From NCBI GenBank assembly GCA_037178975.1, contig JASJZH010000001.1, positions 5,688,501 to 5,752,500 on the forward strand: DNA of 64,000 nt, written 5' to 3'. Position 1 is the first letter of the stretch. Every line of letters begins with the position of its first letter. The notes beneath the pieces are model-generated. The model was not told the DNA's origin. It worked only from the letters and a program-made list of their open reading frames with translations, and did no database searches. The position numbers and the translations under genes are program-made. The DNA is from Oscheius tipulae (Eukaryota > Nematoda > Chromadorea > Rhabditida > Rhabditidae). Positions 22,963 through 34,673 of this stretch are shown in pieces.

Positions 22963-24281
22963 TATTTCTAGTTTTTATCTGTTCTGGGCCCTTGGGTAGC
23001 TAGTCTAGCTACTAATCCCCTGCCTAAAACTAGTCTAAAACTTGTAAACCAGCTGCCGACCAGTAAACACCCTCTCTCGGTCATCGTAAAGATTTTCTGC
23101 TCGCCAGTCGGCTTAGTTCACGCCAATCTGTCTCTGGAGAGTCAGATGGTATAATGGCAATGAGACGAACTTTCAGAGAGAGGGTGCTTCTCTCGTAAAA
23201 GACATCTGTCTCTTCCGCCTTTATTACCAGCCGCCTTCTTCCCGCCTTTCATAATCCTCTGTGACGTTCTTGAGTCAACAGACATCAACCGGTCATGCTC
23301 TCTCTCTCTGCCTCACTCTTTTTCCCGCCAACCAGTTCATCCTCAGGGTCAAACCAAGTGTCCAATTTTTGGAGGGCTGGCTTGGGCGGCAGCCTCTCTC
23401 TCTCTCTCGCCCTCCCGTTCAATTGTGGCTTCCGTTCGATGACCCCTCCATCTCACGGCTTTTTATACTATGTCTGGGTTCAAATCTCCGTCCAATTTTC
23501 TTCCTCCCGTTCTCTTAAGTACGACTCATTTTCTACTGTCTAAACGCAGAAATCCGCTATTGTTGCGCCCATGAAGCGTGTCAAATTGAGCATGAACACA
23601 TCTGCTGCTGCTGTAGTCTCTCCTCTTCCGCTCATATTCTCTCACCCTCAAAAAGGGAAGGAGAGGGGCGTCTTTGACAGTTTGGGCGCACTTCCGTGTG
23701 CGGTGTCAATGGCTCCATACAGTTCATATATCAAGACCCCCTTGTCCTCTATTGTCCTGCTGCCTCGGTCATTCACCGAAACATAACGGCGTCTCCAACC
23801 GTGTCCATTACCCAATTAGTCCACATCTGACCGTTTTACGGCCTCTTTTTTGAAGCTGGATGCCAGTAAGGCACTTGTATTCGTCAAAAAAGAATAAAAT
23901 AATTGTCTGCTCAAGAAATGATAGTCTCTGAGAAGTATGCTCCTTCCTCTTTATTTTTCCGGTGCATAGGGTCATGTACAGCCGTTTTGATGTTCAAAAG
24001 TTGTTGCCTTGACCTGATCTAGAATGTTGCTGAACCTCGCCAAGCTAAAAAAAAACGTCTCTGGTCCCGAATGACTTTTTTTGGCATCGCTAGGTAAAGA
24101 AGAGCCTAGATCATCTGCCAGTCCGATCTAAAGCCATATTGCATAGTCATTTGTTTTCGTTTCTCCCGCGCAATTAGAGTCCTCCCTAATCAAGAAGCCC
24201 TCCTATGCTTTTCTGTCCTAACAGATGTCAATTAGTCCTTACCGCGTCTCGCGGTCAAATCCATTATCGAAAACCATTTAT

Positions 24282-24645
24282 TCAGTTCGGATTGCCGCTG
24301 TCGAGATAATTCGAGCAAAAGTTCAATGTGACTACACACTTACCTCCATTGGAGGCGTGACAGCCGCAGTACTTGCAGGCTTGGCCTCCATAGATTGAAG
24401 CGAAGAGTCTCTTCAACTGGGAGCCAGCCATGGCAGGATAGTCCTTCGTAATGGAATATAACCACACAGTTTTCATTTGTCCGGCTCGTGTAACCATTGT
24501 AGGTCGTAGCGTCTGTGAATCGGCCGAAAGCTCCTCGACATGCATCACCCATATTCTTGTTGCAGCGTCACGAACCGTGACAGTTGTCCCTATTAGCGAT
24601 GACTGTAACCAGTAGTAGAAGAAGATAGATTGAGAGACGGAACAT
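24282..24645 (-). pseudogene. Cys-rich secreted peptide gene with an in-frame TGA (possibly broken)
   Basis: The ATG at 24645 opens a textbook signal peptide (SIYLLLLLVTVIA) and then NRDNCHGS. Codon 26 (24570-24568) is TGA. The same frame continues past it with RCNKNMGDACRGAF, FTDATTYNGY, ENCVVIFHYEG and LSCHGW, which looks genuinely coding. Near the 3' end a different frame (GGQACKYCGCHASNG) looks better, which hints at a frameshift. A GT-AG intron at about 24341-24298 would join the last short exon before AATAAA. The simplest reading is a pseudogene with two lesions. The alternatives are a 63-base intron that skips the TGA (donor gttcgt, acceptor ttcacag), or TGA read as selenocysteine. I found no SECIS element by eye. 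Confidence 0.45.
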
Positions 24646-24669
24646 CTTGGGTTGGAGCCATTAGCCCTG

Positions 24670-24684
24670 GGGCTGATTATAAAG
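24670..24684 (-). promoter_or_regulatory. Candidate TATA box of the Cys-rich peptide gene
   Basis: On the minus strand CTTTATAATC lies about 30 bases upstream of the ATG at 24645. Confidence 0.4.
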
Positions 24685-24916
24685 AGGAACTGCTCCTGTT
24701 TTGATTGGACAGTTAGTTATGACGCTCAAAAAGTTTTCAATATAGGGAACTGTCTGGGTATGAACAGTTGAACTTTGAACGTTTGAAAACCCTCGACTCT
24801 TCATGGGTTGTTTTGATTTTTGATCTCCTTTCGCCCATTTCCTTTCCAAGCCGTTTTTCCGACCACTGAAAGTGATTTTTCGGCTTTGGTATGTACGGAT
24901 TTTTTTGTTGAATTTT

Positions 24917-24942
24917 ATCAGAGCTACAGCTTTGTAGAACAT
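24917..24942. repeat. Palindromic repeat, copy 5 (half element)
   Basis: Only the right arm is clear: ATCAGAGCTACAGCTTTGTAGAACAT. Confidence 0.6.
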
Positions 24943-27553
24943 GGCTAGACTCAAAAAGATCAGATGCTGCATATGAAATGACTACGTTTCATTCTTTGAC
25001 TGTTAAGATCAGAGCCAAGGAGTTGATTATTCAGCTTTTTGGCTTCCCACAACCGTAACACCTCGTTATTTTGATAGACTCCGGTGTATAATTAGTGCAG
25101 CTGTTTGACTGAGAGAGAGAGGGAGAGAGAGCGAGAGGTTGGATCAGATTGATCGCGAGAACTCTTACAACAGGGGGCCTCCCGGACGTGTCTCTCTGTT
25201 TTTTGAATCGACTCTCTCTCGGTGCACCTGTTGAGCCTCAAGCCCAGCCTACAATTGATGTCCGTTATACATTCATTGCGCACCTGAGAACTATGAATTT
25301 TGAAACAGAAAGAGAGAGACCGCCTTCTCGCGGAAGCTTCTCTCCCCCAAATCTATCATCTGCTTCCACACTAATCTAGGCCGTCGACTATAATTTCTAT
25401 TTTTCTCTCTCTCCTATAAGGAAAGATTGCAGTTTTGTCACAGCTATAACATACTGGAAACACATTCTCTACTGGTAAATTGTTGCACGCGTAACATCTC
25501 GAACTTGAAAAATTGCGCGAAACTCGGCATCGCGGCCTGGTTGTGTTCATTACGGACTCATGAGAAATCGGTCGTGGGTTCGATACTGTTCTCACATTTT
25601 TTTTTCTGTCACGCTTCCTTGCTCCTGATAGCGAGTGGGAGTCACCGAATGGCCCAATGGCAACTCCCTAAGCTGATATTTGATATATTTGGACAGAGGC
25701 CCCACCGCACAGCCGGCGTGACCCGAAAAGGCCACCTCAAACAAAGAAACGCCGCCCCGTTTGGAAGAGAGAGAGAGACAGAGAGCCTCTCTTTGACTCT
25801 TGAAATGACATTTCGCCGATTACTTTTGACTCATTCCATCTTCAAGTGGCTAAAGTGATCTTTTAGAACATGACTCATAAGATGTGGTCATCATGAGATG
25901 TTTCCCGTTCATTTATCCAGCTGTCCTACAGAAAGCAAACAAACGTCTGTCTCTATATCTCTACCTTTTCCCACAAACCGATCCAATCCCAGCTAGCTCC
26001 TCTCACATAATCGGATATTATATGGTTCCGCCGTGTTGCACATTATTCATCCAGAGAGAGGCGCCGCCTCCTCCAACTTGACGCTCTTGTTGCCAGACAA
26101 ACTTTTCGTACCCAGACATCCCTTCCTGATTTTTTCAAACTGCTAATCCCTTCTTACTAATCGTATTCGGCCTCGGGGACCTCCTCCGCTCGATCATCCC
26201 TTTCATCGTCTTCATCACATTAGTAGCCACACACACACACACAGCCTTCACTCGTCTCCTCCTGTCAGTTTTGTTTGGAAAAGCCATTCGACACCGCGAT
26301 CGAGTCCGCTCTTTTCCTGTTGTTGTTTCTTCAGCAAACTAAAGTAAACTCACTTCATCGTCCTATTTTTTCCAACTAACATTCACCATGACAAATTGCA
26401 GAACATCGCAAAAACGGCAAACTCACTGCTTGACCCCGATAAATGAGTAGGAAGCGCGTGGTATGGGAGTCGACCCTTCTCGCCTGTTTTTGACAAATTT
26501 CTTTTGTGAGTCAACGAGAATCAACATCTGTATTGGAGGTCCCATCTCCCCAAGGGGTCAGTAATAATTGAACAGAGAGAAGTACGACGCATCCGTAAAC
26601 ACTTGCTTCTGATTCAATTTCCTCTGTCTCACAGCCTCTAATCATCGTTTCATGCTCTCCTCCTTTACTTCTTCCTCCGGCTGTCATGCGGTTTCTGTCT
26701 CTCCTCCTTTTACGAGCAGAGCACCCTTATCATCAGCGGTTAATGGAACAACAAAAACATTTGAGATTATCTTCTCGTGTCCGACGTAGTTCCCACCCAC
26801 GTAGGTCAGGATTTCCTTCTCCTGCCGTTCCCTTCATCAGCTTATCGTGATTTAGTTCGAGTGATCCCCCGGCTGGGAGTCTCTGTTATCAGTTCAGCAA
26901 TCTGATTAGTACTCCTCCTCTCCACTATCACTTCGCAAATGTCCATTTCAAACTCAAAGAGTCCTGTTATCTTGTGGATCAACACCAAAAAACTCGTTTT
27001 AGTCCCTAGGTCGGAATAGAATTGATGATGCGGCTAATTTGAAAATAGGAAAGGCATCTGGGCTCTGAATGAATTCAAGCCTCAGAGATCTCGTCACGGA
27101 CTGTTCGAATCTATGACCAAAATTTATGTCATTCAATTGCAAGGTTCCATCACCAATTCAAAATATTCACAATCTTTGGGTTATGGTCAGTGTTATCTGT
27201 CGGCTGTGATAGGGAGCCCGACTTTCATTCCTTTCTCTTCCCACAAGTTACAAGTTCAGTAATCAGTGAATACGCCTCTCTCTCTCTCTCTAGACTTGTC
27301 AACATCATGTCAGGGTCGAACTTATACCGTTCTCTTTTTTTGCTCACTGTCTGCTTCCAGTGGCTCTGATGAACGCCTGGTACGTCTCCTATACTCACAC
27401 CACTTTGAGAACGAGTCAAGTAGTTAGCTCCGAAGAGCTGTGAACTTCCATAGACTCTATCTCTTTTCTCCTCCCTCTCCTAACTGAAGCCCCGCTTTTA
27501 GTTCTCCATTGGCTATGCTGAGGAGGATAAGACTGTGACCCATCCCGCGTCAT
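24943..27553. other. Gene-poor upstream region of the furin-type gene
   Basis: Long pyrimidine-rich stretch with short GA/CT microsatellites (for example 25110-25137 and 27281-27293) and an ACAC run near 26230. No convincing coding frames. May contain the promoter of the convertase gene; no motif can be named. Confidence 0.5.
25517..25586 (+). other. tRNA-like module (A and B boxes)
   Basis: GCGGCCTGGTTGTGTTC resembles an A-box region, GGACTCATGA an anticodon stem and loop, and CGTGGGTTCGATAC a B box. The anticodon stem is not closed. Probably a degenerate tRNA or SINE head. Confidence 0.4.
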
Positions 27554-30500
27554 ATGGATATCCGTCGGCCTCCATCAGCTCTATCAGAATGCAGTCGAAC
27601 TCGATTGGTCTTCTCTCTCCTCCTCTGCCTGCTTGCCTCGCCTTCGGCAGGCTCTACAAGGCTTCAGGAAGATGTGAGCCTCTTGCACTATGAGGTTACT
27701 AGAATTTGGATTCAGGACATCAGTCAAAGCTCGTCGGTCTCATCCTCCCTGAAGAAGGCCTTCACGAACGAGTGGGCAGTGCGGGTAGCTGGTGGCAGTG
27801 ATGAGGACGCTCAACGACTGGCAGACAAATACGGGTACACGAATCTGGGTCGGGTGAGTCGAAGAAGTTCTTTTTGCCCAGTTTGGGTTCTATTCATATG
27901 CTGATCAGAGCACCTTTCCGTGACGCACAAAACCAGACGCGTCACAGCGTTTTGCATAACAAATAGGGTCCCGTTTAGAGATGGCGAGGTGAAAGTTGTA
28001 ATCTGTTAAATTTAGAAACTGAAATTTACAGCGCTTTGAACCTTGTGGGACCTATTGATAGGCTGTGAATAGTCAAAATATTTCATCTTCACGTCAGTTT
28101 GATTCAAAGTTCTGCCGTGTTTGTGAATTTTTCCTAAGCATGTTTGATCTTATTTTGAAGCCCTCGGTGAGAGAAGTTGAATCAAAAAACTCTCCGGAAC
28201 AGGAAAGGTGCCCTTCGTGAAAAAAACAGTGGCGGCGCGAGATCATGCCAAAGATATACAGTAATCCTATCTCTTGCAGGTCATCCCGGGTGAGGATTAT
28301 TTTTTGTTTCGCAATAGCAATCAACGAAGTCGCTCAACGAGAAAAGCACGAAGTCTACAGCTGAATGCCATTGCTCACGAGCCCGAGGTTCTCTGGCTCG
28401 AGCAGCAGGTAGCCAAAAAACGGGTGAAGCGCGGCTACAAGTCGAGTCGACCGATCAGAAACAATCAGGGAAATGTGGGTTCTGTGATTAACCTAACAAC
28501 TTTCAAAACTTAGGAAAATGACGTCGTTTACGAGTTTGACGATTCTTTAGTTTCAAAATCTAGGAATAGAAAGATGCCGGATCCGAACGATCCTTTGTGG
28601 ACCGACATGTGGTATCTGGTAGGTCTTTCCTATTTTTTCATCATAGGAATTTTCTTAAGAACCGAGCCGACACGACAGGAAACGCCAAAATGGATCACAA
28701 TGTCAAAGAGGCTTGGGATCTGGGCTATACGGGAAAGGGCGTCGTGGTTACTATCCTAGACGACGGACTGGAACGGACACATCCGGACATTGCTCCCAAT
28801 TATGTAAGAATCATGCTTATACAGTACAGAAGATATAAAGTTGGTAAAATTGATCAAAAACAAAAACATTGGATACGGGTTGAATCAAACCTGTCTCTAT
28901 TGGTTCGATGGTGGGATCGCTAACCGGCTAAGCTATATGTATATAAGAAGGGAAATTTTACGCAGGGATTTTGCTGGTAATAATATTACCTTAGTTTGAA
29001 TGTTACAGGACCCACGAGCCTCTTACGACGTGAACGACCGTGATGAGGACCCGATGCCCCGATACGAGTACAGCGATGAGAATCGACACGGTACACGCTG
29101 CGCCGGCGAGGTGGCTGCTATCTTCAACAACAGTCTCTGCATTGTCGGCATAGCTTATAACGCAAACATCGGCGGTATAAGAATGCTGGATGGGGATGTG
29201 ACAGACGCTGTCGAGGCAGCCTCGCTTGGACACAACTCGGACTACGTGGACATCTACAGCGCGAGCTGGGGACCCGATGATGACGGGAGAACAGTCGATG
29301 GACCGGCCAAGTTAACTAGAGCTGCTTTTGAGAGAGGTATCAAGGAGGGACGACGAGGGAAAGGATCCGTCTTCATCTGGGCGTCAGGAAATGGCGGAAA
29401 AGACGCGGATTCGTGCAATTGTGACGGATATACTAACAGGTGAGCTCTCATTAATTCAAAAGAGTTCGCTGCGCATTAAAAACCTCGCATTACTGGCGTC
29501 TTTTTTAAGCTCCGAACGTGAAAAATCGAATAAAAATACTCTCCAGATTTAAAACGTCTCGAATGCAAATCCATGTCGCGGGCTCGTGCTGCAAAATAGG
29601 CGCGCGCATTGGATACTCAACCGATATAACTCGGCATTGGCCGACTGAGCAGTCTGTACTTGTACGTGTGCTAATGGGTCTCACAACGTACACCTTTACA
29701 TGTTTTCCAATACTCCCTCTTTAGCATCTACACCCTCTCCATCTCTTCAGCTACCGAAAATGGCAACATTCCCTGGTATTCGGAAGCCTGTAGCAGTACT
29801 CTGGCCACGACCTATTCAAGCGGTGCCAGTGGAGAGAAGATGATAGTCACGACGGATCTCCATCACGCCTGCACCCACACTCATACCGGGACCTCGGCTT
29901 CAGCTCCGCTAGCAGCCGGAATCGTTGCCTTGGCCCTGGAGGCGAATCCTGAGCTGACGTGGAGAGATCTACAGCATATTGTTATCCGAACAGCCAAGCC
30001 GATTCATCTGCGAGCCGGGGACTGGGTGACGAATGGCGTCGGCAAAAATGTTTCCCATTCGTTCGGCTACGGCTTGATGGATGCTGGAGCAATGGTCCGA
30101 CTGGCCAAGAATTGGACGACCGTAGCCAGTCAACACAAGTGTCGACAGTTTTATCCAAGCCGATTTAAGTAAGCAACACGGAAAATGAGAGATACTCAAT
30201 TTAAGGACGATTCCTCACGGAAACAGACTCCAACTACAACTTTATACAGACGGCTGTGCTGGGAATGAGGACGATCATGTCGCCTTCCTGGAACACGTCC
30301 AAGCTGTCATTACCCTGAAGGCACCGAAGAGGGGAGACATTCAGATCTATCTGACTAGTCCGTCAGGTAAGAGTCTTTTAACTTCATATACAGAGCCAAT
30401 ATAGGAACCCGTTCGACTCTTCTGACCAAGAGAGCAAGAGACACATCCAGAGCTGGTTTCCTCGAGTGGTCCTTCATGACGACACACAGCTGGGGAGAGA

Positions 30501-31059
30501 CGGCTGCCGGACTGTGGACTCTCGAGATTGATAATGATGGGTGGGATGACTCTGAACTGGTAAGCCTCACCCTGTATTCTGTTTTACAACAGTTATCAAG
30601 TTTTGGACCATCTACGATTTCATCCGCGGGGTGCGCAAGCTCGTTATAGATGCCAGCTTCTTCTAACTTTCATTAAGTGTCGTTTTGAAGCTCTTGAAGT
30701 AAATAAGACGGTTTAAAAACTTTCTAGGGCAAGGAGAGTTGCCAGAGCGACGTACGATTTCATGGCGGCGCGCTTCTCGGTTTGAAGCGGGCCCGTCTCC
30801 CGCTCAGCTTTTTGTAGTTTTGAAACTTGAAACCTCCCGACAAAGAAGATAATCAAACACAACGAATGTAGATTCAAAGTTTCAGGTAAAATGGGATCTG
30901 GTACTCTACGGAACAGCCGAAGAGACGGGTCCTCTGGGTGGCAGTCATTCGTCCGTTCTCACGGCCCGGTCCATTTCTCGACATGTTGAAGACAGTTCCG
31001 TCATTTCAAAGAGTCTATCCGCTGTCTTGCTTCTTTCCGTTCTTTCCCAACTTTTCTAA
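27554..31059 (+). CDS. Furin/kexin-type proprotein convertase (subtilisin-like serine protease)
   Basis: Ten exons: 27554-27673, 27716-27853, 28280-28474, 28514-28618, 28660-28803, 29009-29439, 29725-30168, 30206-30366, 30405-30559 and 30886-31059 (2067 bases, 688 residues), all in phase. Order: signal peptide (residues about 17-33); prodomain ending in the autoprocessing site KKRVKR; subtilisin-like catalytic domain with Asp in [12 protein letters not shown], His in [10 protein letters not shown], oxyanion Asn in WASGNGG and Ser in [12 protein letters not shown] domain; then a Ser-rich tail ending in a hydrophobic stretch ([14 protein letters not shown]) that could be a GPI signal or membrane anchor. 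It cleaves precursors after dibasic sites in the secretory pathway. C. elegans relatives are KPC-1 and BLI-4; I cannot decide between them. The first intron is 42 bp and in frame, so its retention would add 14 residues. Confidence 0.93.
28868..28942 (-). other. tRNA-like module in a convertase intron
   Basis: On the minus strand: ATAGCTTAGCCGGTTAGCGA (A-box-like) and AGGTTTGATTCAACC (B-box-like). Lies in the 205-bp intron 28804-29008. Shares GCCGGTTAGC with the modules at 33405 and 37368. Confidence 0.45.
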
Positions 31060-31273
31060 TCGTTTTTGTTGTGATCAGATCTCTATTCCTTCATTCCTTC
31101 CCACCCTCTCTCCCAGTGGTCTTTCTCGACCGCCTCATCGTGATTTCTCAGCTTCACTTTGGTTTTTTTGTACAAACAGCGTCTTCTAGTCTCTTCTGCA
31201 CTTGTTTTTTCCTACGTACAATTATTGAAAATAGAGCTTTACGATTTTCTTTTACTAGTTCAAAGACACGACA

Positions 31274-31279
31274 AATAAA
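31274..31279 (+). terminator. Candidate polyadenylation signal of the convertase gene
   Basis: AATAAA about 215 bases after the stop at 31059; no earlier clear hexamer. Confidence 0.4.
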
Positions 31280-31459
31280 GACTTTGATAGTTTCCGATGG
31301 CACAGAGACACGGTGTGAGTACAAGACGATGAGTTAAGAGCAGAAAGAAAAATAGATGATGTAAAAAGTCTATTTTAGAAAGAGAGATAGTGGAGAGAAC
31401 AAAGAAACTTAGCTGAGACCATTCATTATATTTGGCTAGAAACGGGATCTCTCTGCTGA

Positions 31460-32890
31460 TCAGTTGTGGGCCATGAGGAAGGGTCCGATGTCTAGCGTCT
31501 CCGTCTCGTTTCGCATGAAGGACTTGATCCGGAGGTTTGTGGCAGGGTAGGCAAGAATTGACGAGTGATTGCCTCCGTAGATCCAGAGCGGGGCTACTGG
31601 CTTCTCGAGCATCTTGAACATCTCCTGGGAGTGCTCGATTGGACAGACCTCGTCATCAGTGCCATGAACAAGAAGAACCGGTGCCCGGATGGAAGAGACG
31701 CGGTCAATGTTGCGAAAGCGGTCAAAATAGTCGACTCTGTCCTCCACGTGTTGTTTCTTCTGCCGTAAAAGGGACAGACCACTCCAGAAGGCGGCCAGCA
31801 GGACGACTCCAGCCAAATTGACGGGGTTCTGAGAGGCCAGATGCACGGAGGCCGTCGTGCCGATCGAGAAGCCCATCAGAACGATTCGAACGTCGGGACG
31901 CGTCTGACGAATGTAGTCGTAGATGGCCTGCACATCCGCGTAGATGTTCTTCTCCGAGGGGCTGCCAGTCGAAAAGCCGTAGCCCGAGTAGTCGAAACTG
32001 AAATTTTTGTGGTTTCATATCTCTATCTAACTGACCAGTAGATGTCGCAGCCGAGAAAATCCGACATCCTCTGCATAATGTTGGGACACGGATGGAGCAT
32101 GTAGCCGAGATCCGAAGAGTTGGGCTGCGAGAAGATGATCACCTGGAAGATGGAATGAAACCTGTGGATACTACAAAACATTGGAGACGCGCTTTGAAAT
32201 AATGGAAGCGCGCAGCAGTAAACTTCTAAATCGTTCAGATAGTTTAGCCAAGAAAGTTATTACATTGTCTTGTTCATCCCAAGAGCTCCAGCTGACACCA
32301 AACACAGCTAGTTTCAGCAGTACAGAACGATGGACGTTATCACGCGGTTTTATGAGTCCGCTACTCCAACATCCAACGTGGGGTTCTAGACGAGTTTCTA
32401 GGGTTTTTGGATGTTCTGCAAAGTTGTAGAGAAGATCAAAGCAGGACAACTCTAGGTAGGAAAAATAGATATGACTTACCTGCTCCACGTCGGCTCGATC
32501 GAAAGAAGAGTAGGAGACGGACATGACAGTGGGCCGGATCCTGGCACCGACCAGCTGATTCCCGTAGATTGTTGTCGTGACGAAAGTGTCGATGCTCCTC
32601 ATGACGCGGCGATTCTCCTGCGGGGACACCGTTCGAATTCCGTCAGTCAAGACGAGACCAAACTCCTTGCCCAGCAGATCTTTGGCACTCTTGGCCTCTG
32701 TCCCGTCCTTTAGCACAATGCGGTAAGTGAATGCTTTAGGCGGTGGATGGAAGGCCAGCTTACGAGTTACGAGCTCCGGCACAGGCGGACAGAAGACATA
32801 GCAGCACTGCCCACAGATTTTGATCAGCTTGAGGAAGGTAGTCCAGTTGGATTGCTCCTCTTGTCCGTCCACGGCTACCTGCTGCTCCAT
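31460..32890 (-). CDS. ABHD17-like alpha/beta hydrolase (protein depalmitoylase family)
   Basis: Three exons: 32890-32480, 32142-32036 and 31997-31460 (1056 bases, 351 residues), in phase. The N-terminus has a Cys cluster (CGQCCYVFC), the palmitoylated membrane-targeting motif of ABHD17/FAM108, followed by LAFHPP. The hydrolase fold shows IFSQPNSSDLG, the DYSGYGFS(T)G turn, the nucleophile elbow GFSIGT (Ser), the acid in VHGTDDEVCP and the His in GGNHSS. ABHD17 enzymes remove palmitate from membrane proteins such as Ras and PSD-95. Residues between the Cys cluster and the core (about 45-135) are longer than in vertebrate ABHD17, including a region with IDTFVTTTIYGN. The 337-bp first intron carries a palindromic repeat half. 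It is convergent with the convertase gene. Confidence 0.85.
32410..32442. repeat. Palindromic repeat, copy 6 (left arm intact)
   Basis: ATGTTCTGCAAAGTTGTAGA followed by a degraded right arm (AGGACAACTCTAGG). In intron 1 of the ABHD17-like gene. Confidence 0.65.
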
Positions 32891-33030
32891 CACGGCCGTC
32901 TTCCTCAGCTAGTCAGCTGTACAAGTAACCTTTCTTCTGTCTAATTACTTTTTTAAAAGTTTGTTTGAACGAAAACTCTCAAACAATTACTGAAAAACCA
33001 ATGTTTTCTCTTCAGGAACAAAAGTAGACG

Positions 33031-33866
33031 ATGAAGCTAGGTAAAGACGACGAACTCAGGAAGAAGGTGGCTACGCTGACAAAGTAGGTTTATAAGGAAC
33101 TTTCCCAATAAGGTCATAACCGTGGTCCAGTGTTTGCGGACAATTTAACGTAGATTTCAGTGAACTGACCGATCTCCAAAACTACCACCAGAATGACGAA
33201 CTGGAGAAGGCCTACAAACTGGCCATGGATTCGCTAGAGGCAAGCCACTCTTACCAGCATTTTAAAGCGAGCCTAAGACGCTACCTAGTTTGAATTCCGC
33301 GCGGGAAAGGAAAATTGTTAAAAAATGATGATTCTTCACCCAACAGCTGATACAAAAACTTTCTGAGTGGTTTTTTGAGGTCTTCGTCAAAAGACAAAAA
33401 GGTCGAACTCATACGGGAGTCAGAGGGCTAACCGGCTGACGCGCAGGAGCTAGCTGAATTTTCGCAGAAAATGCGTGAGATTAGGTAATACGCGCTTTCA
33501 TGGAGTTAATACGCAAGCGCCTCAGACTCACTTTAGTGTTTCTATCATATTCAGGCAGCCGACTCTACACAAAGATCCGCGCGCAAAGACGTTCGAGAGC
33601 AGCTCCGAACCCTGGTCTACGAGGCTCAAGAGGACAAGCAGCGATTTTGGACGCGGGCGATGCTGCTGGACGCTGTCCTAGATAAGAACATCGCGGAGGA
33701 GAAGAAGCTCGGCATCAAACTCGACCAAATCCTCTACGAACTCGAACAGCTGGAGAAACCACAGGCAGCTCCGAACAAGGACACCGGCTCCATTATCGTC
33801 TTTCTTCTTACCTCTTTTGTAAGTCTCCTCATCAGCTTCGTCATGTATAGAGTATTTAATGTATAA
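33031..33866 (+). CDS. Tail-anchored coiled-coil protein, function unknown
   Basis: Exons 33031-33083, 33161-33239 and 33555-33866 (444 bases, 147 residues), in phase. Residues about 5-110 are highly charged with heptad-like spacing (coiled coil: DELEKAYKLAMDSLE, REQLRTLVYEAQEDK, KLDQILYELEQLEK). The C-terminus is one hydrophobic helix (IIVFLLTSFVSLLISFVMY) with three residues after it, typical of a tail-anchored protein in ER, Golgi or mitochondrial outer membrane. Intron 2 seems to use a GC donor (GAG|GCAAGC), because the direct join keeps frame and an intermediate mini-exon would not. TTTTCTCTTCAG ends 16 bases before the ATG, so trans-splicing is likely. SNARE-like geometry is possible, but no SNARE zero-layer residue is evident. 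Confidence 0.65.
33405..33452 (-). other. tRNA-like module in an intron
   Basis: On the minus strand: GCGCGTCAGCCGGTTAG (A-box-like) and TGAGTTCGACC (B-box-like). Inside the GC-AG intron of the tail-anchored protein gene. Short and degenerate. Confidence 0.4.
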
Positions 33867-34050
33867 AAGAAGAAGAAGATTTATCATTGTCTCTTTCGAA
33901 AAGTAGTGCTTATACAAGTTGAGAGAGTGGATCGGAACCGGTAGAACAGTCGGAGCAAGAATAACGTAGAAGAGATATGCGTGGGGGAACTAGCTGTAAG
34001 AAGACACAATGTTTCACATTCTCTAGCATTTTTTCTGGACAGAGGGCGAT

Positions 34051-34476
34051 TTAGATGGCAACGCAAAACACGTTGATGACGGCTAGAATGTGACGACTTT
34101 CCCAGCGGTACTGGTACGTGACTAAATATCATTAATTTGTATAGTATTTTAACTCACAGTCAGTAGTTTTATTGTAGAAGCAGATGCTGGAGACGTTCAG
34201 CCCGGAGCCGCTAGAAATTTGTAGCATCGACGAGGTTACTAGAAAATTCAAGATCTGTATGCACTTTTATGAGCTACCAATGTATTTGAAGGGCCGATTA
34301 AGAGCCACGAGTCGTTTTGTGATGTTCTCGACGGCAGTCTGGTTCAGATTGGCGCAGTCCGAATGCGAATGGTTGGCATTGCCAACCATCTCGTCGAGAA
34401 CCTGCTTGCAGACGGCGTTCACCTCCTCGCTCGACATCACATTCTTCACATTCTCCTCGCTCTTGATGTCGACCAT
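34051..34476 (-). CDS. dylt-1: Tctex-type dynein light chain (DYNLT)
   Basis: Three exons: 34476-34278, 34238-34158 and 34121-34051 (351 bases, 116 residues), all in phase. Length and layout match DYNLT1/3: an N-terminal acidic helix (SSEEVNAVCKQVLDEMV), the helix with QTAVENITKRLVAL, then PFKYIVTSSMLQ, SGSGLNVSSICFYN and the C-terminal beta strands YQYRWESRHILAVINVFCVAI. It is a light chain of cytoplasmic dynein that dimerises and binds the intermediate chain and cargo. TCTACCAG ends three bases before the ATG, again a likely trans-splice acceptor. The gene lies between the tail-anchored protein gene (convergent) and the inositol monophosphatase. Confidence 0.9.
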
Positions 34477-34673
34477 TATCTGGTAGAAAAAATTTGTTTT
34501 TGCAAGGAAAAATAGCTATCAGTTGACGAGGACAACTGGTGCAGGACTTGTCGGGCAGTTCGCACGAATAAGATAAGTATTGTAACCGATTAGCACGGAT
34601 TTTGAGCATGAAACCAGTTGCAAAACTACTTCATTCGTTAGGTTAAAATGTCATGGAATGTTAAAAAGGGATT

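Larger units (their letters stand above)
21467..24281. other. Gene-poor intergenic stretch
   Basis: About 2.8 kb with pyrimidine-rich tracts (for example CT repeats near 23394-23410) and no convincing coding frame. It holds one palindromic repeat copy and one tRNA-like module, listed separately, and a degraded trace of the palindrome near 23990-24035. Confidence 0.5.

Noticed and set aside
23261-23786. Several 70-85 residue plus-strand frames
   Set aside because: They lie in CT-rich low-complexity DNA with no domain or splice support.
33468-33484. Mini-exon reading KMREIR in the tail-anchored gene
   Set aside because: Including it shifts the frame of the well-supported last exon.
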